Positions 1 through 7,170 are shown, counted from the first letter of the stretch. The stretch is 8,963 nucleotides of DNA from Melioribacteraceae bacterium (GCA_015486905.1 WFQV01000108.1:1-8963), one strand, 5' to 3'. Numbers and translations are program-made. The notes: generated by a model from the sequence alone, not told the origin.

Positions 1-147
1 ATTAAATCCCGATCTTTAGCTCGGCGATAGTGAAATAGAAAACAAAATAGTTTTAGCGCGCTTTTCACCGCCCTTGGCGGGGCAGGTTCAAGCTTTTGGC
101 GGGACAAACAAAAATCGTGACAAAACTTTTGGGAGGAAAATAAACAG
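1..147. other. Leader/intergenic region upstream of the OmpA-family gene
   Basis: No reading frame of useful length is visible here. A small GC-rich hairpin is present, CCGCC (68-72) and GGCGG (76-80) around CTT, without a T-tract, so it is not a convincing terminator. A GGAGG ribosome-binding sequence sits at 132-136, 11 bases before the ATG at 148, and supports that start. I could not identify a convincing promoter. The first few dozen bases could be the tail of a gene outside the window, but nothing proves it. Confidence 0.5.
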
Positions 148-1581
148 ATGAAAACCGCTACAATAAAATTTTTATTTTTAATATCTCTTTTCATTTTGCC
201 GCAATTATTAAATGCGCAAAACATTAAATACCGGCTTTTCAAGGACTTGGACAATCTGCTTAAAAAAGCAAAAGCGAGCGATGCCGAACTGCTTTCTCCG
301 AACAATTTTCAAGAAGGATACGACTATTACAAAGACGCAATGGAATCGTTAAAAGACAACGACCCGCTTGAAGATATTAAGACTTCAATATCACGTTCCG
401 CTTTATACTTGAATAAGTCAATTGAGTATGCTGACAGCGGCAAAAAGTTTTTCAAATTCACACTAAAGGCAAGAAGAGATGCCGAAAAAGTCTTTGCTGA
501 CAGCCTTGCGCACAAATTGTGGAAAAAGGCGGAAAGTAAATTTAACGACGCCTGTTCGGATTTCGAGCATGACGAAAGAGACGATGCGAAAGAGGAATCC
601 TTTGAAGCCGAAAAGATTTACCGCTCGGCAGAACTAAAAGCAATTAAAAGAATTTATTTGGACAAAGCACGGAATGCTTTGGCAGAAGCAAAGGAAAACG
701 GCGCTCGAAAATTAGCTCCCAAAACGTTTGAAAAATCGAGGCAGTTGATTTACAACGCGGAAAAGGAATTGGAGGGAAACCGTTACAACAACGACTACGC
801 ACACGAACTTGCCGCCGATGCTTACTCGGAAGCAAAGCACGCTGCGTTCCTTTCCAAAATGTTTAAGGAAATGAACGACAAGGATGAAACCAGCGAAGAC
901 CTTGCCCTTTATTGGGAAAAGTCTCTAAGAAAAATTGCAGAGTTTTTTAATATCAAACCTTATTTCAACAACGGACCTGACAGCCTTGTGAACGAAATAA
1001 TTGCTCACATGGAAAATCTAAAAACAGATTTGAAAGAGAGTGATTTCCTGAAAAACAAGAACAAAGCTTTATCGTCTGAAATTGAAAAATTAAAAAACAG
1101 AATTAAAGCAATTGAAAAGAGGTTAAACAGAGTAAATCTTTTCGTAAGAAAAGTCAAAGAAGTGAAAAGAAGTTTTTCACACGGCGAGGCGGAAGTTTTT
1201 ACTCAAAACGGAAACGTTGTAATTCGACTTCGCAAATTAAATTTCCGACCAGGCAGTTCGGTAATTCAGCCGAAATATTTCGGTTTGCTATCAAAGGTCG
1301 CAAAAGCAATTTTAAAGTTCCCGAATGCTTTTTACATAATTGAAGGGCACACCGATGCTTCGGGTAAAGCGGACAAAAATTTATTTATTTCACAAAAACG
1401 TGCCGAGGCAGTTTACAAATATTTATTAGCGAACTCAAACATTCCGCGGAGCAAAATTCACGCCGTTGGTTACGGAGAAACCCGCCCGATTGCTTCCAAC
1501 GAAACCGAGAGCGGTAAAAGTAAAAATCGGAGAATTGAGATACTAATTAAACCGGCTATTAATATTTTTAATATCGAATAA
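148..1581 (+). CDS. Secreted OmpA-family protein with helical N-terminal region and C-terminal peptidoglycan-binding domain
   Basis: The product has 477 residues. Residues 1-23 form a signal peptide: lysines at 2 and 7, a hydrophobic core, and LNA before QN as a likely signal peptidase I site. No lipobox cysteine is seen. Residues 30-340 are charged and predicted helical, with two similar segments (about 41-68 and 181-208) sharing an A-x-LL/LAP-x-F pattern like DUF4398-type helical repeats. A coiled coil follows at about 300-340. Residues 350-470 are a typical OmpA C-terminal domain: the EGHTDASG motif (399-406, with D403), the SQKRAEAV helix (R418), GYGETRPI (441-448) and NRRIEI (460-465). 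In this family the equivalent Asp and Arg bind diaminopimelate of peptidoglycan. No beta-barrel is apparent, so the protein is probably periplasmic, tethering a helical rod to the cell wall. It may be co-transcribed with the SDR gene 24 bp downstream. The exact partner is unknown. Confidence 0.9.
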   Translation: MKTATIKFLFLISLFILPQLLNAQNIKYRLFKDLDNLLKKAKASDAELLSPNNFQEGYDYYKDAMESLKDNDPLEDIKTSISRSALYLNKSIEYADSGKKFFKFTLKARRDAEKVFADSLAHKLWKKAESKFNDACSDFEHDERDDAKEESFEAEKIYRSAELKAIKRIYLDKARNALAEAKENGARKLAPKTFEKSRQLIYNAEKELEGNRYNNDYAHELAADAYSEAKHAAFLSKMFKEMNDKDETSEDLALYWEKSLRKIAEFFNIKPYFNNGPDSLVNEIIAHMENLKTDLKESDFLKNKNKALSSEIEKLKNRIKAIEKRLNRVNLFVRKVKEVKRSFSHGEAEVFTQNGNVVIRLRKLNFRPGSSVIQPKYFGLLSKVAKAILKFPNAFYIIEGHTDASGKADKNLFISQKRAEAVYKYLLANSNIPRSKIHAVGYGETRPIASNETESGKSKNRRIEILIKPAINIFNIE

Positions 1582-1605
1582 AAATTTTAACAAAGGGAAT
1601 TTATT

Positions 1606-2454
1606 ATGAGTAAAAAAATTTTAATAATCGGAGCTACCGGCTTGTTAGGTAAACCTGTTGCGGAGCATTTCAATAATTCCGACTACGAAGTCCGTTTGCT
1701 TGTACGTAACATTGAGAAGGCAAACAAAATCTTCGGCAGCGGGTTTGAGAAAATTCCTGGTAATGTAACCGATAAGGAGAGTTTGGACTTGGCTGTTAAA
1801 GATTGTTCCGCTGTTTACGTTAGTCTTTCGGGCGAAGTTGAGCAAACAGGCGTTGAGAATGTAGTGAAAGCGGCAAAGGGGAAAAATATTGAAAGGATAG
1901 CTTACATTTCCGGCACTTCCGTTGCCGAAGAGAACACATGGTATCCTATGATTAAAAGGAAATATCTCGCCGAAAGGGCAATAATTAAAAGCGGAATTCC
2001 TTACACAATTTTCAGACCTGCGTGGTTCATGGAATCTTTACAGAATTTTGTAAGGGACGGCAAAGCCTTTGTTTTCGGGCATCAAAGGAAACCTTACCAT
2101 TTCGTCGCTGCGGAGGACTACGCTCGAATGGTAGTTAATGCTTTTTCGGATGAAAGAGCAAGGAACAAAATATTTTACATTCACGGTCCCGAAGGAATCC
2201 TTTTTGCCGAAGCTGTTCGCAGATACGTTGAAGCTCTTCATCCGGAATTAAGAAAGGTTAACGTTCTCCCTCATTGGATGGCAAACATGATTGCCGTTCT
2301 ATCCAAAAACCAAGAGATGAGATGGGGGAATGATTTCATGAAATACTACGCAAAAGTCGGTGACCTTGGTGACCCGACCGAAGCGAATGAAATTCTCGGC
2401 GCTCCGAAAATTACGCTTGACGAATGGCTTGAAAAGAAGAAAAGTGCCGTTTAA
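1606..2454 (+). CDS. Atypical SDR / NmrA-like NAD(P)-binding protein
   Basis: The product has 282 residues and a Rossmann-type N-terminus: strand KILIIGA followed by the glycine motif GATGLLG (9-15), as in extended and atypical short-chain dehydrogenases of the NmrA/SDR_a5 type. LLVRN at 31-35 ends the second strand, where an Arg commonly favours NADP(H). An AYISGTS stretch (99-105) ends the central strand. A YxxxK arrangement (Y113, K117) is visible, and IFRPAWFMESL (135-145) is the usual FRP-x-x-F/M segment of the family. Substrate and reaction cannot be read from the sequence; close relatives include quinone reductase-like and redox-sensing proteins. The ATG has AAGGGA about 8 bases upstream. 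The gene lies 24 bp behind the OmpA-family gene, so co-transcription is possible although the functions do not obviously match. Its stop codon overlaps the stop of the convergent PqqD-like gene. Confidence 0.88.
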   Translation: MSKKILIIGATGLLGKPVAEHFNNSDYEVRLLVRNIEKANKIFGSGFEKIPGNVTDKESLDLAVKDCSAVYVSLSGEVEQTGVENVVKAAKGKNIERIAYISGTSVAEENTWYPMIKRKYLAERAIIKSGIPYTIFRPAWFMESLQNFVRDGKAFVFGHQRKPYHFVAAEDYARMVVNAFSDERARNKIFYIHGPEGILFAEAVRRYVEALHPELRKVNVLPHWMANMIAVLSKNQEMRWGNDFMKYYAKVGDLGDPTEANEILGAPKITLDEWLEKKKSAV

Positions 2455-2804
2455 TTTTCTTTCCCTTCCTCCTTGCCGTAGAGTGTGACCAAACCGCCTT
2501 TGTGCAGCTGCTTAAAGAAAAGGCTGACTCGTTCTTCGGCAGGTTCTATTTTTTCTTTAAAATTTTCTTTTGCAATTTCAGTGATTTCACCGACGTTTCG
2601 TTCACCATCGATTAGCTTCCAACAAAATGAACCTATTTCGTCAAGGTCAATTTTCACGGGACGGTTAGCCCAGCATTTGAATATTGTTCTGTCGAAAAAA
2701 TCTTTCTTACGGTAGAAAGTAATTCTTACCAATCCGTTTTCTTCCTCGAACTCATAGTTCCTAACCGGAATGTATTTCGATATGTCAGATTTTACGCTTT
2801 CGAT
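2451..2804 (-). CDS. PqqD-like (RRE-fold) peptide-binding protein, probable ATC start
   Basis: The downstream part (from 2732) shows the PqqD pattern: VKIDLDEIGSFCWKLIDG, then a helix starting RNVGEI, then PAEERVSLFFKQLHKGGLV. PqqD-type proteins are small winged-helix peptide chaperones that hold substrate peptides for modifying enzymes. The reading frame stays open upstream to 2846 and encodes KYIPVRNYEFEEENG, which matches the N-terminal strand of the family, so the true protein should start before the TTG at 2732. No in-frame ATG, GTG or TTG exists there. An ATC at 2804-2802 lies 9 bases after a strong GGAGGAGGG (2822-2814) and would give 117 residues, a normal family length. This start is inferred; the alternatives are TTG at 2732 or a -1 frameshift fusion with the transporter. 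The gene overlaps the MFS gene by 13 bp, so translation is probably coupled. No radical-SAM enzyme or RiPP precursor is seen nearby. Confidence 0.78.
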   Translation of the reverse strand: MESVKSDISKYIPVRNYEFEEENGLVRITFYRKKDFFDRTIFKCWANRPVKIDLDEIGSFCWKLIDGERNVGEITEIAKENFKEKIEPAEERVSLFFKQLHKGGLVTLYGKEEGKEN

Positions 2805-4072
2805 TTTCTTATTCCCTCCTCCAAACCGTGTGCATTGGGCCCGGTTTCACTTTTTCTTAACAAATAAGCAAATAGCAGTCCGAAAAATCCGAGCGATGAA
2901 AAAATCCACATTCCGGCAGTATAACCACCGGTTGCGTCGTTCACGGCACCGATTAAGAAATTAAACGTTGCGAGTCCAACGTTTTGAATTAACGTCATTA
3001 AACCGTACGCGGTTCCTAATTTGGCTTCGTCAATTATTATTGCCACCGAGGGCCACATAACAGCGGGAATTAGAGAAAATGCAATGCCCATAAAAGCCAT
3101 CGGCAGGTAGAGTGAAACGTGTGTGTAAGCCATAGTTAAATAAACAGGCACTAATAAAAAAGAACCAATCATCATTAAGAGAGAGCGTTTACCGATGTAA
3201 TCCGAAAGGAGACCGAAAATAGGGGAGAAAACCATTGCAAAAACTTTCAGCATGCTCAGTTGAAATCCTGCCTCCGAGCGTGAGATGTGGTGCACGTCCT
3301 GGAAAAATTTGATTGCAAAAGTTTCGAAAGGGAAAATCCCGGAATAAAAAGTAACGCACAAAAGGACAATAAACCAAAATGATTTGTTAAAGCTAAAGAC
3401 GTCCTTAAATCTAAATTCGTCTTGTTTGGGAACGGGACGGACGGCATATTTCCTTTCGGCGTTGGCGTCCATTCCCCAGTAAATAATAATTGAAGCAAGT
3501 GAAAGGGTAGCGGCGGCAACAGTAATTAATAAGGGACCTTGCCAATTGTTGTAAAACGATTTTGCCCAAGTGGGTGAATTAAGCGCCGCGAAAGAACCGA
3601 GTCGTGCAATTGTTAAATTCAATCCGAACGCAAAAGAAAGTTCCTTCCCTTTAAACCAACGTCCTATTACGGTTGTAATTCCTACAATCATTGATTCAGC
3701 ACCCAATCCGAAAACCAAACGTCCGGTAGCCATCCAGAAAAGTTCACCACCCGAGAAGGCGGTGATGGAAGCACCGACCAAACAGAGAGCGGTAAAAAGG
3801 AACGTTGAAATTCTTGTGCCGTAGCGGTCGATGATTATCCCGCCAATCAGAACCATTACAATATTCGGAACGCTGTAAATTCCCACCAACAGTCCGATGT
3901 CCGAATCCGTAAAGTGAAGTTGTTTTGCCAAGACATCGGCAAGGGGACTGATGCTATCGTAAATGTAATAGTTGCCGAACATTGCCAGGCTGACGAAGAC
4001 CAAAATAGCCCAGCGGTAAACAGCGGGAGTTGGGGGTTTTAAAACGTTATTTTTATTAACCGCAATTGTCAT
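2792..4072 (-). CDS. MFS transporter, MFSD1-like (putative dipeptide transporter)
   Basis: The product is a 426-residue inner-membrane protein with about 12 hydrophobic segments and a charged central loop near 202-228. The MFS signature after TM2 is present as GGIIIDRYGTR (77-87). Several blocks resemble human MFSD1 as I recall it: GRLVFGLGAES (117-127), RWFKGKELSFAFGL (138-151), ARLGS (156-160), FSPIFGLLSDYIGKRS (282-297), MWPSVA (339-344) and LGTAYGLMTLIQNVGLA (352-368). MFSD1 is reported as a lysosomal dipeptide uniporter. Dipeptide transport here is therefore inference, supported by the OPT peptide transporter immediately upstream in the same operon. The ATG at 4072 follows only a weak ribosome-binding sequence. 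Expression could be tuned by the hairpin in the 49 bp gap after the OPT gene. The 3' end overlaps the PqqD-like gene. A sugar or organic-acid substrate cannot be excluded. Confidence 0.85.
   Translation of the reverse strand: MTIAVNKNNVLKPPTPAVYRWAILVFVSLAMFGNYYIYDSISPLADVLAKQLHFTDSDIGLLVGIYSVPNIVMVLIGGIIIDRYGTRISTFLFTALCLVGASITAFSGGELFWMATGRLVFGLGAESMIVGITTVIGRWFKGKELSFAFGLNLTIARLGSFAALNSPTWAKSFYNNWQGPLLITVAAATLSLASIIIYWGMDANAERKYAVRPVPKQDEFRFKDVFSFNKSFWFIVLLCVTFYSGIFPFETFAIKFFQDVHHISRSEAGFQLSMLKVFAMVFSPIFGLLSDYIGKRSLLMMIGSFLLVPVYLTMAYTHVSLYLPMAFMGIAFSLIPAVMWPSVAIIIDEAKLGTAYGLMTLIQNVGLATFNFLIGAVNDATGGYTAGMWIFSSLGFFGLLFAYLLRKSETGPNAHGLEEGIRKSKA
2814..2822 (-). promoter_or_regulatory. Strong Shine-Dalgarno inside the MFS gene, for the PqqD-like gene
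   Basis: GGAGGAGGG on the minus strand lies within the last codons of the MFS transporter, 9 bases before the in-frame ATC at 2804. It encodes part of the LEEG tail of the transporter, but such an extended match to the anti-Shine-Dalgarno is stronger than that of most genes in this window. It argues that translation of the PqqD-like frame begins here. Confidence 0.6.
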
Positions 4073-4094
4073 TCTGTTTTCTCAACTTAAAGAA

Positions 4095-4116
4095 AGGAGG
4101 CTGAAATCAGCCTCCT
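4095..4116 (-). terminator. Perfect inverted repeat with T-rich tail between the OPT and MFS genes
   Basis: On the minus strand the arms AGGAGGCTGA and TCAGCCTCCT (10 of 10 complementary, two bases between them) are followed directly by TTCTTT. It begins five bases beyond the OPT stop codon and 22 bases before the MFS ATG. This is the form of an intrinsic terminator. Because the next two genes lack an obvious promoter of their own, it may act as a partial terminator that lowers their expression relative to OPT, or as a 3' end stabilising the OPT message. Confidence 0.65.
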
Positions 4117-4121
4117 AAATT

Positions 4122-6116
4122 TTATTGATTAGATTTTCTCGAAAGGAGAAATTCTTTGTAAGGATATTTAATAAGTACGTAACCGAGAATCACAAATACC
4201 ACAAGTCCGAGCCACCAATAACCTTCGAAGCCGGAAGGCAAGCCTGCCCATTTGTTTAAGTCGATTCCTGCGCCAACGAAACCGGCGAGGATAATTCCCA
4301 CTAACGCTTCTCCGGCTACAAGTCCCGAAGCCAAAAGCAAGCCGGTATTGTTTGCCGTCTCTTTCTCTTCCTCGGTTGCACCTTTCTTTTCAACCATTTT
4401 GTCAACAATGTATTTTATTGTTCCACCGACAAAAATTGCAAATGTTGTGTTGAACGGCAGATACATTCCAACGGCTATTAACATTGGCGATGGAGCGTCA
4501 ACCATTATTAAAGCGACTGCAAAGAACATTCCCGCAATAACCAAAGTCCAAGCCATTTCTCCGCCTACAATGCCTTTACTAATCATTGCCATTAAACCTG
4601 CCTGTGGTGCCGGGAGTGCATCGCTGCCAATTCCGTTTGCGTTATTCAAAAGAATAATCGGGAGAATCATTATTGCCGAAGCAAAGACTACGCCAATCAT
4701 TTCTCCTACTTCCATTTTCCACGGTGTGCCTCCGAGTAATTGACCGACCTTCAAATCCTGCATCATATCGCCCGCAACGCCTGCAACAACGCACACTACC
4801 GAAGCTACCGCTAAGGTTGCGGCTATTCCGTGATTGCCCTTTAAACCGACAGCGACCATTAAAATTGCAGCAATTAAAAGAGTGGAAAGTGTGAGTCCAG
4901 AAATGGGGTTAGAGGAACTTCCGATTATTCCTACAAGGTAACCGGCAACAGCCGCAAAGACGAAAGCGGCAATCGCCATTATAGCTGCGGTAAGGATTGA
5001 GATTGCCAAGCTATCGGTAAAATATGTGTAAACGGCAATCATTGCTATGAAAATTATGCCGACTGCAATTAATACCATTCCGAAGGAAAGGTCTTTGTCC
5101 GTCCTTTTCATTTCGCCTGCTTCAATTGATTTAGCGGCTTTAATATCTTTAAATCCTTTGCCGATTCCTTGAATTAAACTTGTTCTCATTTTAAACAGCG
5201 TGTAGAAAGCACCTACTAACATTCCTCCTACGGCAATCGGTTTTACCGTTGCATCATAAGCGGCTTTGGAAATTTGAATCCAATTGTGTCCGCCGGCCGA
5301 AAAATCAACAACGTTGTTGTACATTAAAAATAAAACGATTGGCATCAGAAACACCCAGCCGAAAACGCCGCCTGAGAATGTTATTGCGGAAAGTCTGAAA
5401 CCGATAATGTACCCCACACCGAGAAATGCAGGAGAAGAAGCAGGGCTCTGAACGTAAAATCCGCTCTGCTGTTTAATTGTTGTAATTGCAGTCCCCTTGC
5501 CGGACAACAGACTTATTTTGGAAGCGCCCATCTTCCAAAAGCCTTTTACGGAATCTTTTATTAAAGTAATGCCGTTCGGATTTTTAAACGTTTCTATTAC
5601 CGAACCGAGTAGTAAAGTCCAAAGCACATATTTTGCGCCCGTTTTACCGCCTTGTCCCGCCTTTACTATTTCGGTACATGCTTGACTTTCCGGGAAGGGG
5701 AGTGAATGATCTTCTACGAGGGTTTTCCTTAAAATCGTAATTAACAAAACGCCGAGAACTCCGCCTACGAGCATTAATATTGTGCTTTCCCAGTAGTTGA
5801 AATTAGTCCAAACTCCGCTAAGAACAAAAGCAGGGATAGTAAAGATAGCACCCGCTGCAAGAGCCTCGCCAACGGAAGCTGTTGTACGGGCAATGTTCTC
5901 TTCCAAAACGTTACCTTTAAAAACTCTTAGAACCGCCATAGCAATCACAGCAGCCGGGAATGTTGCCGCGACTGTCATTCCGGCTTTTAAACCGAGGTAA
6001 GCATTAGCCGAACCGAGAATCATTGCCAAGATAACACCCAATGAAACCGCCTTGAACGATAATTCTTTCATTTCCTTATCGGGAGATACGTACGGTTTGA
6101 AACCTTTGTCTGTCAA
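4122..6116 (-). CDS. OPT-family oligopeptide transporter
   Basis: The product is a 664-residue polytopic inner-membrane protein with many hydrophobic segments throughout. Hallmarks of the prokaryotic OPT family are visible: GSANAYLGLKAGMTVAATFP (35-54), NIARTTASVGEALAAGAIF (74-92) and LPFPESQACTEIVKAG (139-154), followed by a glycine-rich series of membrane helices. Its length matches the family (about 600-670 residues). OPT proteins are proton-coupled importers of oligopeptides or of metal chelates (YSL branch); which one applies here cannot be read from sequence. The start is TTG at 6116-6114, supported by a full AGGAGG (6128-6123) six bases upstream and by a family-like N-terminus (YVSPDKEMKELSFKAVSLG). 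It is the first gene of a minus-strand operon with the MFSD1-like and PqqD-like genes, which supports a peptide substrate. Confidence 0.93.
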   Translation of the reverse strand: MTDKGFKPYVSPDKEMKELSFKAVSLGVILAMILGSANAYLGLKAGMTVAATFPAAVIAMAVLRVFKGNVLEENIARTTASVGEALAAGAIFTIPAFVLSGVWTNFNYWESTILMLVGGVLGVLLITILRKTLVEDHSLPFPESQACTEIVKAGQGGKTGAKYVLWTLLLGSVIETFKNPNGITLIKDSVKGFWKMGASKISLLSGKGTAITTIKQQSGFYVQSPASSPAFLGVGYIIGFRLSAITFSGGVFGWVFLMPIVLFLMYNNVVDFSAGGHNWIQISKAAYDATVKPIAVGGMLVGAFYTLFKMRTSLIQGIGKGFKDIKAAKSIEAGEMKRTDKDLSFGMVLIAVGIIFIAMIAVYTYFTDSLAISILTAAIMAIAAFVFAAVAGYLVGIIGSSSNPISGLTLSTLLIAAILMVAVGLKGNHGIAATLAVASVVCVVAGVAGDMMQDLKVGQLLGGTPWKMEVGEMIGVVFASAIMILPIILLNNANGIGSDALPAPQAGLMAMISKGIVGGEMAWTLVIAGMFFAVALIMVDAPSPMLIAVGMYLPFNTTFAIFVGGTIKYIVDKMVEKKGATEEEKETANNTGLLLASGLVAGEALVGIILAGFVGAGIDLNKWAGLPSGFEGYWWLGLVVFVILGYVLIKYPYKEFLLSRKSNQ

Positions 6117-6122
6117 TTTAAA

Positions 6123-6128
6123 CCTCCT
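6123..6128 (-). promoter_or_regulatory. Ribosome-binding site that fixes the TTG start of the OPT gene
   Basis: AGGAGG on the minus strand is separated by six bases (TTTAAA) from the TTG start codon. No alternative ATG fits the conserved N-terminus better, so this site decides the start. Confidence 0.8.
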
Positions 6129-6640
6129 GAATTTGTTGTTATTTAAATTCGAATAGTCCTTTACGTATTGAAAAGAACAGACTTTCTTTATTGTTGGTTG
6201 AAATAATTTTCAATGGTAAAAATTGAATGCCCGTTTTTACGGAACTGATGCCGAATAGGCTAATTGGATATTTAACGATTTTTTCCCTTTGCACTTTCTT
6301 CCGTTGTTTATTAGTTCTCTGTCAGAAAAATAATCCGTAATACTTGAGAAAATATTTTGCAAAAAAATAAATTGAAAAATAAGGAAAAAATTTGTTAGTC
6401 TCTAAAAGAATTTATTTAATTAGGAATTTAGAATTAAGAATTAAAAATGAAGAATGGTTGGCACAAGTTTAAATTTGATGGCAAAAAATAGAAGAAAGAA
6501 GAAACAAGAAATGAGAAATGGTTTTCGTAAGACGCGAGAGGCTAGACGTAAGATGTTAGTCTTTTTATTAGTTGAAAATTGAAGATGGAAAGAGGAAGTT
6601 AATTTACAATGGACAATTTTTCTGATTAGAAGTGTCCTTT

Positions 6641-6680
6641 AAAATTAAATTCGATACCTTCGGCATCGTTTTTTAATTTT
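6641..6680 (+). terminator. Terminator-like hairpin without an adjacent upstream gene
   Basis: An inner stem CGATACC (6652-6658) and GGCATCG (6662-6668) encloses TTC, followed by six Ts (6669-6674). An outer AT stem, AAAATTAAA (6641-6649) and TTTAATTTT (6672-6680), pairs perfectly. The inner stem has one A-C mismatch on the plus strand that becomes a G-U wobble on the minus strand, so the minus-strand RNA folds slightly better. No plus-strand gene ends nearby, so its role is unclear. Confidence 0.45.
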
Positions 6681-6707
6681 TGTTATTTACTTCTAATAAC
6701 ATTCGCC

Positions 6708-6724
6708 CCCCGCATTTTGCGGGG
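6708..6724. repeat. GC hairpin
   Basis: CCCCGCA (6708-6714) and TGCGGGG (6718-6724) are perfectly complementary around TTT. No T-tract follows. The word CATTTTGCG from this hairpin recurs at 6936-6944, just before another GC hairpin, so the two may be related repeat ends. Confidence 0.5.
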
Positions 6725-6760
6725 TAAACTCTTTGGGGTCGGTCATTTTTCAAACCTATT

Positions 6761-6858
6761 CACCCTTTCCCTCCTTCCTTTTCAAAAAGGGAAGAAGGGC
6801 GAGTTTCTCAAAACACACCAAGAGTCAGCCCTCCCTTCGGGAAGGGAGAGAAAGGGTG
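6761..6858. repeat. Nested imperfect inverted repeat (98 bp)
   Basis: The outer arms CACCCTTTCCCTCC (6761-6774) and GGAGAGAAAGGGTG (6845-6858) are complementary at 13 of 14 positions. Inside lie an imperfect hairpin around TTTTCAAAAA (about 6770-6800) and a perfect one, CTCCCTTC (6831-6838) and GAAGGGAG (6841-6848). The right arm of the perfect hairpin overlaps the outer right arm, so the folds partly exclude each other. It looks like a dispersed intergenic repeat or MITE-like element; no target-site duplication is evident. Confidence 0.5.
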
Positions 6859-6943
6859 GGTTGGGAAAAATAATTAAAGCGAACAATGCGATAAAATGCT
6901 TAAAAACAATATCACAAAGATTGATTGTCCCCTCACATTTTGC

Positions 6944-6961
6944 GCCCCGCCGTGCCGGGGC
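6944..6961. repeat. GC hairpin
   Basis: GCCCCG (6944-6949) and CGGGGC (6956-6961) pair perfectly around CCGTGC. No T-run follows. It belongs to the cluster of GC-rich palindromes in this otherwise AT-rich spacer. Confidence 0.45.
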
Positions 6962-7016
6962 TTGCAATAACTTAATAGTGCTTTTGTGGCAACCCTGAAA
7001 AAACGAACTACACCAA

Positions 7017-7032
7017 AACCTGTAAACAGGTT
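7017..7032. repeat. Palindrome AACCTGT-AA-ACAGGTT
   Basis: Two perfect 7 bp arms are separated by two bases. The symmetry would suit a dimeric DNA-binding protein, but no promoter or gene start is close enough to assign a role. Confidence 0.4.
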
Positions 7033-7143
7033 AACGGATTTTCCTCTTTACTCTTCTTTCCGACAGATGAAGCTGTTGGTTTGTTGAATGGTTGGATATT
7101 GAGCCGTCATTGCGATTTCATAGTATACTGGTTAAGGCGGACA

Positions 7144-7170
7144 ATCCATTCATCCAATTATCCAATCATC
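7144..7170. repeat. Short tandem 8-mer ATCCAWTY, three copies
   Basis: ATCCATTC, ATCCAATT and ATCCAATC follow directly on one another, then a partial ATC. Similar words in opposite orientation (GAATGGTTGG) occur at 6452-6461 and 7086-7095. This is low-complexity intergenic repeat DNA with no evident function. Confidence 0.45.

Noticed and set aside
1..147. Partial upstream gene at the window edge
   Set aside because: All three plus-strand frames reach stops within the first 30 bases and nothing recognisable is encoded.
2451..2732. TTG at 2732 as start of the PqqD-like gene
   Set aside because: It would remove the conserved N-terminal strand, and the frame is open further upstream with a much stronger ribosome-binding sequence. 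It remains a fallback.
2485..2964. Short plus-strand frames over the PqqD-like gene and the MFS end
   Set aside because: They are antisense to genes with clear family motifs and have no independent support.
4252..4743. 163-codon plus-strand open frame
   Set aside because: It lies antisense within the conserved OPT transporter, and its proline/serine/isoleucine-rich product looks like a shadow of membrane-protein codons. No ribosome-binding site or family resemblance.
6717..6998. 93-codon plus-strand open frame in the intergenic spacer
   Set aside because: It starts with TTG and runs straight through several perfect hairpins and the nested inverted repeat. The product has no recognisable domain.
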